Position numbers and translations under genes: made by a program. A stretch of 23,265 nt of DNA from Xanthobacteraceae bacterium. GTDB lineage: Bacteria; Pseudomonadota; Alphaproteobacteria; Rhizobiales; Xanthobacteraceae. This document shows positions 1 through 6,943 of the stretch, piece by piece. Position 1 is the first letter of the stretch. The number at the start of each line of letters is the position of its first letter. Under the pieces are notes generated by a model. The model did not search any database, was not told the origin of the DNA, and saw only the letters and a list, made by a program, of their open reading frames with translations. The stretch lies in contig JAIESC010000277.1 in NCBI GenBank assembly GCA_019746355.1, positions 1 to 23,265 on the forward strand, written 5' to 3'.

Positions 1-214
1 TGATCTCCCGCCCGTCCTCCGGACCGTTTCCGGCATGCCTGATGTGCCCCTGAGCAGGCGGCGTCCGCCTCTGCCACCCGACGTCTAGCGCCTACGAATC
101 ATTGAGACTTTACGCGCAACCGGATTCGCACCGAAAGAGTCCAGACCGTGAACGGCAGGGATCGCGCGCTGGTGTTGCACCGCTGCGGCTGAAACTTGCC
201 GCGACGAGCGGCGG
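1..214. other. Left-edge stretch without a supported gene
   Basis: No coding frame here has a convincing start, ribosome-binding site and recognisable product. The minus-strand ATG at 34-36 could open a gene running off the left edge, but only about a dozen codons are visible and nothing identifies them. The region lies downstream of the Rrf2 gene, and no strong hairpin followed by a T-run is seen. Confidence 0.4.
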
Positions 215-637
215 TTACGCCGACGCGTCGCGCAGCGGCTCGGCCTTGCGCACCAGATCCTCGAGACTGATTCGGCCAAGGGCTGCGGCGAAGGTCTTTT
301 CCGCCTGGCTCATGGCCGGCACGACGACCTGGTTGAGCAGATCCGAGCTTGCGATCTCGGGATCGACGTCGTCCTCGATGGTGCCCGCGGCGCGCAGGAT
401 TTCATCGGCGGTGATGCGCTTTCGCTCGCGCGCGAGCTCATAGCCGCCGCGTGGGCCGCGAATTCCCTTGAGGATTCCCATCCGCACCAGCCCTTGCAGA
501 ACCGGTTCGAGGTGCCGCGCCGGAAGGCTGTGGCGTGCGGCCAGCACCTTTGCCGATACCGGACGATCCCGTCCATGGAGTGCCACATCGATAACGGCAG
601 CGACCGCCAAGAGACTCTTGCGCGACAGCAAAGCCAT
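215..637 (-). CDS. Rrf2-family transcriptional regulator without iron-sulfur cysteines
   Basis: A 140-residue protein with the Rrf2 layout. The N-terminal winged helix-turn-helix opens with MALLSRKSLLAVAAVIDVAL, continues through ARHLEPVLQGLVRMGILKG (about 41-59), and has the wing motif GPRGGYELAR at about 61-70. A C-terminal dimerisation helix follows. Cluster-binding members such as IscR, NsrR and RirA carry three cysteines; this protein has no cysteine at all, so it probably senses something other than an Fe-S cluster, as CymR-type members do. I chose the ATG at 635-637 because homology begins there; the same frame stays open upstream into dut but reads as non-family sequence. It follows dut by 40 bp on the same strand and is probably the last gene of the coaBC-dut operon. 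The family is clear; the target genes are unknown. Confidence 0.85.
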   Translation of the reverse strand: MALLSRKSLLAVAAVIDVALHGRDRPVSAKVLAARHSLPARHLEPVLQGLVRMGILKGIRGPRGGYELARERKRITADEILRAAGTIEDDVDPEIASSDLLNQVVVPAMSQAEKTFAAALGRISLEDLVRKAEPLRDASA

Positions 638-656
638 CGGACCCCGCGTCCCATTT

Positions 657-678
657 ATATTCCATAACGGTAGGATAT
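657..678 (-). promoter_or_regulatory. Possible imperfect operator in front of the Rrf2 gene
   Basis: The 40-bp gap between dut and the Rrf2 gene is AT-rich and holds ATATTCC at 657-663 facing GGATAT at 673-678. This is an imperfect dyad with a one-base offset that touches the dut stop codon. Rrf2 proteins often control themselves through such sites, so it may be an autoregulatory site. The symmetry is poor and the call is weak. Confidence 0.2.
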
Positions 679-1169
679 TACGGAAGGGATTTGCGGTTTT
701 TGTCAATCGGTTTAAGGCCCGTAGACCCGAAGCCTTTTGTCCCACGTGCGGTTTTCTGTAGTTTTTTCTGCTCTGAAATCTGTGCATGCCAGACAGGCGC
801 GATGACAAGTTGGGCAATCCGCAGCCCGCGCGTGACCGAAAATGATTCGTCGCCCAAATTCACAAGAACGACCTGTATTTCGCCGCGATAGTCGGAATCG
901 ACGGTACCGGGCGCGTTGAGCACGGTGATCCCGTTGCGGGCGGCCAGTCCCGACCGTGGGCGGACCTGGCCTTCGCTGCCGCGTGGCAATGCGATCGACA
1001 GGCCGGTCGGCACGTTGGCGCGCTGGCCAGGCGCGAGCGCGATCGGCGCATCCTCCGGCACCGCGGCCATGAGATCGAGGCCCGCGGCACCCGCGCTCTG
1101 ATAGGCCGGCAGCGGCAGACCGGCGGCGTGCGGCAGCCGCATGATTTTCAGTTTGACCTTCCTGCTCAC
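678..1169 (-). CDS. dut: Deoxyuridine 5'-triphosphate nucleotidohydrolase (dUTPase)
   Basis: Trimeric dUTPase, hydrolysing dUTP to dUMP and pyrophosphate, which keeps uracil out of DNA and feeds thymidylate synthesis. All diagnostic motifs are visible in 163 residues: motif 1 AGLDLMA (29-35), motif 2 PRSGLA (71-76), motif 3 [11 protein letters not shown] (88-98) with catalytic Asp91 and uracil-selecting Tyr94, and the glycine-rich motif 5 [10 protein letters not shown] (142-151). About a dozen basic residues extend past motif 5, slightly more than in most bacterial forms. The start codon is GTG (1167-1169) and overlaps the TGA stop of coaBC as GTGA, which implies translational coupling. Cytosolic. 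The dut-coaBC pairing is common in bacteria. High confidence. Confidence 0.95.
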   Translation of the reverse strand: MSRKVKLKIMRLPHAAGLPLPAYQSAGAAGLDLMAAVPEDAPIALAPGQRANVPTGLSIALPRGSEGQVRPRSGLAARNGITVLNAPGTVDSDYRGEIQVVLVNLGDESFSVTRGLRIAQLVIAPVWHAQISEQKKLQKTARGTKGFGSTGLKPIDKNRKSLP

Positions 1170-2599
1170 GGCCGGCCGCTCATCGTTCGTGCAATCCGGG
1201 TGACGAGGGCTGAGGCGACCTCGTTCTTCGACTGCGGCTGCCAGTGTTCGACGCCGTCCTTGGTGACGAGATGGATGGTGTTGCTGTCGCCGCCCATGAT
1301 GCCGGTTTCCGGTGAGACATCGTTGGCGAGGATCCAGTCGCAGCCCTTGCGCGCAAGCTTCGCCTTCGCATGCTCGATCACGTGCTCGGTTTCCGCGGCA
1401 AAGCCGATGACAAGCCTGGGCCGCTTCGATTTGCGATGCGCGACGGTCGCGAGAATATCCGGGTTCTCGACCAGCGCCAGCTCCGGCGTGCCTTTGCCGG
1501 TCTTCTTGATCTTTTCCTTGCTGTTGTTGGCGGTGCGCCAGTCGGCGACGGCGGCGGCAAACACGGCGATGTCCGCCGGCAGCGCCTTCTCGACGGCCGC
1601 GAGCATGTCGCGCGCGCTCTCGATCTGAACCACCTTCACGCCCTGCGGCGACGCGATCTGCACCGGGCCGGAGACGAGCGTGACGTTCGCGCCGGCCGCG
1701 GCGGCGGCCTCGGCGATGGCGTGACCCTGCTTGCCGGACGAGCGGTTGGCGATGTAGCGCACCGGATCGATCGGCTCATGCGTCGGGCCCGACGTGACGA
1801 TCATCCGCAGCCCGGCCAATGCCCCCGAGGCATAGGCGAGCGAAGCGACGCCGTCCTCTGGACGGCTACGCGTCAGCAGCACTTCGGCTGCGGCGGCGAT
1901 CTCCAGCGGCTCGGCCATGCGGCCGACACCGGCCTCGTTGCTCTCGGCCATCTCGCCGGTATTGGGACCGACGAAGTGCACGCCATCGGCCCGAAGCTGC
2001 GCGGCGTTTCGCATCGTCGCCTTGTTCGACCACATCTTCGGGTTCATCGCTGGCGCCAGCAGGATCGGCCGGTCGGTCGCGAGCAGCACGGCGGAGGCGA
2101 GATCGTCGGCGTGGCCCTGCGCCATCTTCGCCATCAGGTCGGCGGTGGCGGGCGCGACGATCACCATGCGGGTGTCGCGCGCGAGCCTGATATGGCCGAC
2201 GTCGAGCTCGAGCTTGGTATCGAACAGGTCGGTATAGGGATGCTCGCCCGCGAGCGCGCCGGCCGACAGCGGCGTGATGAACTTCTGCGCCGCGTCGGTC
2301 ATGACCACACGCACGGCGATGGCACGCTCGCGCAGCCGCCGGATCAGGTCGAGCGATTTGTAGGCGGCGATCCCGCCGCCGATGATGAGCAGAGCCGTCT
2401 TCGCCGCAGTATCGGATTGCTTCAGATGCTTGGCAGGCGCGTCGGCCTCCGGCGCGGCGGCGAAGGCGGGCTCGTCGGCCGCGGCGCTGCGCAGGATGGT
2501 GCGGACCTCGTCTTCCACCGAGCGGCCGTGCTTCGCTGCGCGCAGCCGCAACCGCTTCTTCAGCGCCTCGTCGAGTTGCCGGACGGTCAAACTGGCCAT
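1166..2599 (-). CDS. coaBC: Bifunctional CoaBC (phosphopantothenoylcysteine decarboxylase / phosphopantothenate-cysteine ligase) with N-terminal ribbon-helix-helix domain
   Basis: Catalyses two steps of coenzyme A synthesis: CoaB joins cysteine to 4'-phosphopantothenate using CTP, and the FMN-dependent CoaC decarboxylates the product. The CoaC half (about 67-245) shows [16 protein letters not shown] (74-89), catalytic His136 in DVGHIRLAR, and the PAMNPKMW substrate motif (183-190). The CoaB half (about 263-477) shows [20 protein letters not shown] (270-289), the lysine cluster KIKK (363-366) and GFAAET (399-404). At 477 residues it is about 70 longer than E. coli CoaBC. The excess is at the N-terminus: residues 1-43, opening [20 protein letters not shown], form a FitA/VapB-type ribbon-helix-helix DNA-binding domain, followed by an Ala/Pro-rich linker (about 44-66). 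The frame is continuous, and no ATG lies between codon 1 and codon 100 that could start CoaC alone. The CoaC flap reads [14 protein letters not shown] (215-228), without the cysteine found in E. coli. Confidence 0.93.
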   Translation of the reverse strand: MASLTVRQLDEALKKRLRLRAAKHGRSVEDEVRTILRSAAADEPAFAAAPEADAPAKHLKQSDTAAKTALLIIGGGIAAYKSLDLIRRLRERAIAVRVVMTDAAQKFITPLSAGALAGEHPYTDLFDTKLELDVGHIRLARDTRMVIVAPATADLMAKMAQGHADDLASAVLLATDRPILLAPAMNPKMWSNKATMRNAAQLRADGVHFVGPNTGEMAESNEAGVGRMAEPLEIAAAAEVLLTRSRPEDGVASLAYASGALAGLRMIVTSGPTHEPIDPVRYIANRSSGKQGHAIAEAAAAAGANVTLVSGPVQIASPQGVKVVQIESARDMLAAVEKALPADIAVFAAAVADWRTANNSKEKIKKTGKGTPELALVENPDILATVAHRKSKRPRLVIGFAAETEHVIEHAKAKLARKGCDWILANDVSPETGIMGGDSNTIHLVTKDGVEHWQPQSKNEVASALVTRIARTMSGRP

Positions 2600-2625
2600 G
2601 GTAAAAGTCCAACGAATTCAAGGTC

Positions 2626-2654
2626 ATTGTAACGTCTGATAGCATTGAAATCAA
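2626..2654 (-). promoter_or_regulatory. Candidate sigma-70-type promoter of coaBC-dut-rrf2
   Basis: Reading the minus strand, TTGATT (2654-2649; consensus TTGACA) is followed after exactly 17 bp by TACAAT (2631-2626; consensus TATAAT). This places transcription start near 2619-2620, about 20 nt before the coaBC ATG. The -35 box and spacer lie inside the 34-bp palindrome at 2633-2666, so any protein bound there would exclude RNA polymerase. Confidence 0.55.
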
Positions 2655-2666
2655 TGCAATCAGACG
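2633..2666. promoter_or_regulatory. 34-bp imperfect palindrome, likely operator of the coaBC operon
   Basis: The arms CGTCTGAT (2633-2640) and ATCAGACG (2659-2666), and the inner arms GCATTGA (2642-2648) and TCAATGC (2651-2657), are perfect complements. Only the A/A pair at 2641/2658 and the central AA break the symmetry. It lies 34 bp upstream of coaBC and 4 bp after the stop of the preceding gene. As an RNA it would have a very small loop, and no T-run follows, so a terminator is less likely than a protein-binding site. The obvious candidate ligand is the ribbon-helix-helix domain fused to CoaBC. Confidence 0.6.
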
Positions 2667-2670
2667 GCGC

Positions 2671-3807
2671 CTATTGAGCCGGAATCCTGTCGGCCTTTTC
2701 CAGCAGGTCCCGCGCCGCGGCCGCGGCGCGCTCGCTCATCGCTTTCTTGTCGCATTCCGCCCCGCAGTGGCGCTGGAAGGCGGCGAGCCGCTCGGTTTCC
2801 ATGGTGGCTGCGAGGCACTGCTGCAGCCGCGCGCCGCCGCGGCTCAGCGACTCGAACACGCTGCCCAGCGCCTCGACGTCGCGCGGCCGGAAGTTGGCTT
2901 TAGCGGCATTGTCGAAGGCTTCGCCCCAGCGCGCTTCGAGCGCCTCCGCCACCGCGATCTCCGGATGGCACTTGTCGCGCAACGTGCGGGCCATCGCCGG
3001 CGACGAGATGAAGGTCCATTCCAGCGGCTTGCCCAGCGCGGGGTCGTTCGGCGCGGGCGTGCGGTTGAAATCGACCTGGTAGGTGAGCGCGACGCGGCGG
3101 CGGTTGACGGCCGGGTCGGGATCGGGCGCAGGCTTCGCGTTCGCCGCCAGCTGGTTGTAAAGCCGGTTGACGCCGGCGAACCACGCGGTGCGGCAGCCGT
3201 CGTTGCAGGTGCTGCGGCTGGAATCGAGCTTCAGCCGCAGGTCGCGCCGCTGCTGGTAGGTCCGGACCCCGCGGTAGAGCGGTGAGATGTCCTCGCGCAG
3301 TTGCGGGGCGGCCGCGCTGGTGCCGGTCATCGGCAGCGGCGGCTCCCAGCGGATGACGAAGTCCGGGCCGTAGATCGAGACGTCGCTGCGGATCGCCCGC
3401 GTCTTCAGCACAAAGCTGCGGATGATGACGGCGATGCGCGCCTCTTCCTCGAGGTTGGTTCCGTCGAACGAAAGATGCAGCGCGGCGAGCCAGCCCTTGC
3501 CCTGGATGATGCGATCGAGCAGCGCGTCGGCGTCACCTTCGCCAAGCGTGCCGCTGACATGAAGCGCGCGGCAGGTTTCGAGATCGGGCAGCCGGCCGCG
3601 CGGCAGGCCGAAGTAGGAGAAGAACACGTTCGGGTCATCGTTGAACACCGGCAGCAGATGCTTGTAGCGCGAGGGCTCGATGCACTGGAATTCGAGCGCC
3701 CGCGCGGGCACGGCCGGAGCCGACGCGCACGCCGCCGCCAGCAGCGCCGCAGCCGCCAAGTGGCCGAACAAGCGGCCGAACAGGCGGCCGATACCGCGCC
3801 GGCTCAT
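2671..3807 (-). CDS. Exported cysteine-rich protein, degenerate ClpP-like (COG3904-like) paralogue
   Basis: A 378-residue protein with a signal peptide (two-arginine start, hydrophobic stretch about 16-30, probable cleavage before LEF near 38). It is a paralogue of the gene directly upstream: both share LE..CIE...YKHL after the signal, the block G-WLA-LHLS (about 105-113), RSF-LKT (130-136), PDF, and a C-terminal helical part. Eight cysteines match between the two (42, 79, 201, 205, 280, 331, 348, 352 here), suggesting conserved disulfides. The middle resembles periplasmic ClpP/crotonase-fold proteins. Here, however, the Gly-Gly position reads FDGT (114-117), the C-x3-C motif reads CNDGC (201-205) instead of C-x-S-A-C, and the following His is missing. 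This copy is therefore probably catalytically dead. Its start overlaps the upstream stop as ATGA (3804-3807). Exact function unknown. Confidence 0.75.
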   Translation of the reverse strand: MSRRGIGRLFGRLFGHLAAAALLAAACASAPAVPARALEFQCIEPSRYKHLLPVFNDDPNVFFSYFGLPRGRLPDLETCRALHVSGTLGEGDADALLDRIIQGKGWLAALHLSFDGTNLEEEARIAVIIRSFVLKTRAIRSDVSIYGPDFVIRWEPPLPMTGTSAAAPQLREDISPLYRGVRTYQQRRDLRLKLDSSRSTCNDGCRTAWFAGVNRLYNQLAANAKPAPDPDPAVNRRRVALTYQVDFNRTPAPNDPALGKPLEWTFISSPAMARTLRDKCHPEIAVAEALEARWGEAFDNAAKANFRPRDVEALGSVFESLSRGGARLQQCLAATMETERLAAFQRHCGAECDKKAMSERAAAAARDLLEKADRIPAQ

Positions 3808-4976
3808 CGTGCCGCCCTCGCCAGCTCCTGCATCCTGTCCCGCGCCATGGCCGCGAGCTTCTGCCTGTCGCAGCCGCCTTTGCAGAGGCGGTCGTAGGCC
3901 GCGAGCCGCTCCTTTTCATGCGCCGCCGCGACGCATTGCTCGGCCTTGCTGCGCTGCTCGCGGACCTTTTGCATCGCGCCGCGCAGCCGGTCGACCTTGA
4001 TGGAAGGGCCGAACAGCGCCACGGTCAGATAGCTGATGGAAAGCTCGATCTGCCGTTCCAGGCGCTGCAGTTGGCCGACATCGGTGCTGCACCGGGCGTT
4101 GAGATAGTCGGCGACGTAGCGCGGATAGCGGCTGACATCGACCGGCATCGTCGTCTCGGGCGGGGTCGATTGAAAGGTGCTGATGAAGTCCGGGCCGGCA
4201 TCCATCTGCCGGTAGAAAGCCACCTGCGTCTCCTCGGAGCGCATCAGGCCCTCATTGGTGATGGTCATCGACCGCGACTGATCGATGAAGGCGTCCTCGC
4301 CGGAATAGCGCGAGCGATGCAGCCGCACGATGCCGAAGCGCTCGATGCCGGCGGCATGGATCAGGCCGCAGGCCGAAATGCAGGCGGGCGAGGCCTGCAC
4401 CGGCACAAGCTTGCGCTGCTCGGCGAGATAAGCCTGCCAGCCTTGCGCGAGATCGGCCTCCGGCGTCGGCGCGGGCGGTGCGGCGGCCGGACCGGGCGTC
4501 GTACTTTCGGTCCCGACCGGCGCGGTGGCGCCGCCGAGCGGCGGCACGAAGAAGTCCGGCGTGTAGAGCAGGGCCGTGCCGGTCACCCGCGCGGTCGTGG
4601 TCTTGAGCCAGAAGCTGCGGGCGAGAAAGCCGAGCTGATAACCCGCGCCGACCGAGCCGCCGGTCGAGGACAGATGCAGCGTGGCCAGCCAGCCTTCGTT
4701 CTGCACTATGATGTCGGCGAGCTTGGTGACGTCCTGTGCGGCCGGCGGCTCGACCTTGCCGCTGACCAGCGCCGCGCGGCAATGCTCCGGGCCGGGCAGC
4801 CGGCCGGGATCGATCTGCAGATAGGCCGCGAACTTGCGCGCGTCGCCGCCGAAGATCTTGTAGAGGTGCTTGTACTTCGAGGCCTCGATGCAGGTGACCT
4901 CGAGCGCTGCGGCGCGCCCGATTCCGGCAAGGCCGGTCAACGCCAGTATCAGAAGGCCGAGACCGACCCGCCGCAT
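3804..4976 (-). CDS. Exported cysteine-rich protein, possible active ClpP-like (COG3904-like) hydrolase
   Basis: A 390-residue exported protein. The ATG at 4974-4976 is preferred over one 36 bp upstream because it opens the signal peptide (MRRVGLGLLILALTGLAG, cleavage before LEVTC near 25) and follows a GGGGC element. After VSGKV, the LHLSSTGGSV block (about 100-109) looks like the Gly-Gly oxyanion strand of ClpP-like proteins. CISAC (199-203) looks like their nucleophile motif, with Ser201, and His220 in VRLHR is a candidate base. A Pro/Ala-rich insert (about 155-180) separates the first two, wider than usual. The C-terminus is helical and ends with C-x3-C (365/369). Eight cysteines align with the coupled downstream paralogue. 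The fold assignment is by motif only and the substrate is unknown. Confidence 0.72.
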   Translation of the reverse strand: MRRVGLGLLILALTGLAGIGRAAALEVTCIEASKYKHLYKIFGGDARKFAAYLQIDPGRLPGPEHCRAALVSGKVEPPAAQDVTKLADIIVQNEGWLATLHLSSTGGSVGAGYQLGFLARSFWLKTTTARVTGTALLYTPDFFVPPLGGATAPVGTESTTPGPAAAPPAPTPEADLAQGWQAYLAEQRKLVPVQASPACISACGLIHAAGIERFGIVRLHRSRYSGEDAFIDQSRSMTITNEGLMRSEETQVAFYRQMDAGPDFISTFQSTPPETTMPVDVSRYPRYVADYLNARCSTDVGQLQRLERQIELSISYLTVALFGPSIKVDRLRGAMQKVREQRSKAEQCVAAAHEKERLAAYDRLCKGGCDRQKLAAMARDRMQELARAAR

Positions 4977-5108
4977 CGTTTTGCCCCGAAGACCGCTGTG
5001 GCAGCGCGGCATTTGCGGGCAAGTCGGTGGGCGAAGTCAATGGCCGCAGCGAGCCTTCCGTATGGCTCCGCGATGCCCTATCCCTTTTGCAGACAGCCGC
5101 GGGGCACC

Positions 5109-6719
5109 ATGAGCGAAAATTCCGAAAGTTGGGATTTCATCATCGTGGGCGCGGGCAGCGCGGGTTGTGTGCTGGCGAACCGGCTCACTGCATCGGGCCG
5201 TCACCGCGTGCTGTTGCTCGAAGCCGGGCCCGACAGCCGGCATCCCTGGCTTCGCATTCCGCTCGGCTACGGCAAGCTGTTCACCGACCGCCGCTTCAAC
5301 TGGTGCTATTCGACCGAGCCGCAGCCGGAGTGCCACGGCCGCAACGTCATCGCGCCGCGCGGCAGGGTGCTGGGCGGCTCGAGCTCGATCAACGGGCTCA
5401 TTTACATCCGCGGGCAAGCGGAGGATTTCGATCACTGGCGGCAGCTCGGCAACGCCGGCTGGGGCTCCGACGATGTGTTGCCGTACTTCCGCAAGGCCGA
5501 GGGCAATGAGCGCAACGCGGATGAGTGGCACGCCAGCGACGGCCCGCTGGGCGTGTCCGACCTGCGCGACCGCCATCCGCTTGCTGTGGCCTATGTCGAA
5601 GCGGCGGTGGAATGCGGCCATCCGCGCAACGGTGATTTCAACGGCGCTCGTCAGGAGGGCGCGGGCTTCTACCAGACGACCACGCGCGGCGGCGTGCGCT
5701 CGTCGACCGCGGTGGCCTATCTCGATCCGGCGCGAGGCCGCGGCAATCTCAAGGTGGCGTCCGAGGCGCTGGCGATGCGCATCCTGTTCGACGGCCGGCG
5801 TGCGGTGGGCGTCGAGTACACTGTCGGCGGCGAGACGCGTGCGGCGCGCGCCCATGCCGAGGTGATCGTCGCATCCGGTGCGTTCAACTCGCCGCAGCTT
5901 CTGCAATTGTCAGGGCTCGGGCCTGCGTCGCTGCTTTCGTCGCTTGGCATTGCCGTGATCGCCGACCGGCCCGGGGTCGGCGATGGCCTCAACGACCACT
6001 ACCTCGCGCGGCTGATCCTGCGCTTGAGGAAGCCGCTGTCGCTCAACGACGCGGTCCGGCAATGGCACCGCGGCGGGGCCGCCGTGCTGCGCTATGCGCT
6101 GTTCCGGCGCGGCTATTTCGCGATCCCGGCGCTGTCGGCCGGATGCTTTCTCCGCGCGCTGCCGCAGGCGGCAACGCCGGACATCCAGGCTTCGCTGGCG
6201 CTCTATTCGGTGCAGAACATCGGTGAGAAGCTGCACCCGTTCTCCGGCGTGACCGGCGTGTGCACGCTGCTGCGGCCGGAAAGTCGCGGATGGGTACGGA
6301 TCAAGTCGGCCGATCCGCGCGAGGCGCCGGCGATCCATCCGAACTATCTGGCAGCGCGGCGCGACCGCGACACGATGGTGGCGGGCATGCGGGCGCTGCG
6401 CCGGATCATCCGGTCGCCGGCGATGGCGCGGCACATTGCCGAGGAGGTGGAGCCGGGCCCGGCCTGCGCCAGCGACGACGACATTCTCGACTACGTCCGC
6501 CGCCGCGGCTCCACGGTCTATCACCCGGTCAGCACCTGCCGCATGGGGCAGGACGACAGGGCCGTGGTGGACGAACGGCTGCGGGTGCGAGGCTTCGGAG
6601 GACTAAGAGTGATCGACGCCTCGATCATGCCGGCCGTGGTGTCGGGCAACACCAACGCCGCCACCATCATGATCGCCGAGAAGGGCGCGGATATGGTGCT
6701 GCAGGATATCGACCGCTGA
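5109..6719 (+). CDS. GMC-family FAD-dependent oxidoreductase (choline / alcohol dehydrogenase type)
   Basis: A 536-residue flavoprotein that oxidises an alcohol to an aldehyde, substrate not determined. The FAD Rossmann motif [13 protein letters not shown] lies at 14-26. GMC signature 1 is [18 protein letters not shown] (85-102) and signature 2 is [16 protein letters not shown] (257-272). The active-site C-terminus has His472 in [10 protein letters not shown] and [17 protein letters not shown] (512-528), whose Asn is the usual catalytic partner. The ATG at 5109 follows a GGGG element and matches the family N-terminus; the frame is open far upstream, but that part is antisense to the exported-protein gene. 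No signal peptide is seen, so it is probably cytosolic. It is transcribed away from the exported pair and stands alone. Subfamily (choline dehydrogenase, PEG or aryl-alcohol type) cannot be fixed from sequence alone. Confidence 0.9.
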   Translation: MSENSESWDFIIVGAGSAGCVLANRLTASGRHRVLLLEAGPDSRHPWLRIPLGYGKLFTDRRFNWCYSTEPQPECHGRNVIAPRGRVLGGSSSINGLIYIRGQAEDFDHWRQLGNAGWGSDDVLPYFRKAEGNERNADEWHASDGPLGVSDLRDRHPLAVAYVEAAVECGHPRNGDFNGARQEGAGFYQTTTRGGVRSSTAVAYLDPARGRGNLKVASEALAMRILFDGRRAVGVEYTVGGETRAARAHAEVIVASGAFNSPQLLQLSGLGPASLLSSLGIAVIADRPGVGDGLNDHYLARLILRLRKPLSLNDAVRQWHRGGAAVLRYALFRRGYFAIPALSAGCFLRALPQAATPDIQASLALYSVQNIGEKLHPFSGVTGVCTLLRPESRGWVRIKSADPREAPAIHPNYLAARRDRDTMVAGMRALRRIIRSPAMARHIAEEVEPGPACASDDDILDYVRRRGSTVYHPVSTCRMGQDDRAVVDERLRVRGFGGLRVIDASIMPAVVSGNTNAATIMIAEKGADMVLQDIDR

Positions 6720-6760
6720 CGTCAGGTTGATCCAACGAACCTGCAGCTTGCTCCGCCGTC

Positions 6761-6819
6761 ATCGCCGGGCATAGCCGTCCGAAGGACGGCGTCGCTTTGC
6801 TCGCCTATGACGCGGCGAT
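6761..6819. repeat. Short palindromic intergenic repeat (REP-like)
   Basis: The outer arms ATCGCCG (6761-6767) and CGGCGAT (6813-6819) bracket an inner perfect hairpin, GCCGTCC (6774-6780) with loop GAA and GGACGGC (6784-6790). It lies between the convergent ends of the GMC gene and mipZ. I recall very similar units scattered between genes of Bradyrhizobium and relatives; copy number here needs the whole genome. Confidence 0.55.
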
Positions 6820-6878
6820 CCATGAGCGAGTGCAACACACTCCAATCGCAAGGGCGTCCTTATCGCGCGGCCGTGTGG

Positions 6879-6901
6879 ACCCGCGGGTCAAGCCCGCGGG
6901 T
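6879..6901. terminator. Strong GC hairpin between convergent genes
   Basis: ACCCGCGGG (6879-6887) pairs perfectly with CCCGCGGGT (6893-6901) around the loop TCAAG. The position between the 3' ends of the GMC gene and mipZ fits a bidirectional terminator, although no T-run follows closely. It may equally be part of the adjacent repeat family. Confidence 0.4.
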
Positions 6902-6943
6902 GACGACCGCGCTTGCGGTGAGTGCTCTTGTCTGCCGAGAGGA

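Noticed and set aside
2400..2599. Separate antitoxin gene fused by a sequencing frameshift to coaBC
   Set aside because: The reading frame is continuous through the linker, the linker has no stop or start signals, and no toxin gene lies beside it, so a true domain fusion is the simpler reading.
1370..2632. Long plus-strand open frame (420 codons) across coaBC
   Set aside because: Its translation is Arg/Gly/His-rich low-complexity sequence typical of an antisense frame in GC-rich DNA, and coaBC on the other strand has all the expected motifs.
3918..5108. Upstream in-frame extension of the GMC oxidoreductase (nearly 400 codons)
   Set aside because: It lies antisense to the exported-protein gene, has no family sequence, and the true N-terminus (FAD motif) begins right after the ATG at 5109.
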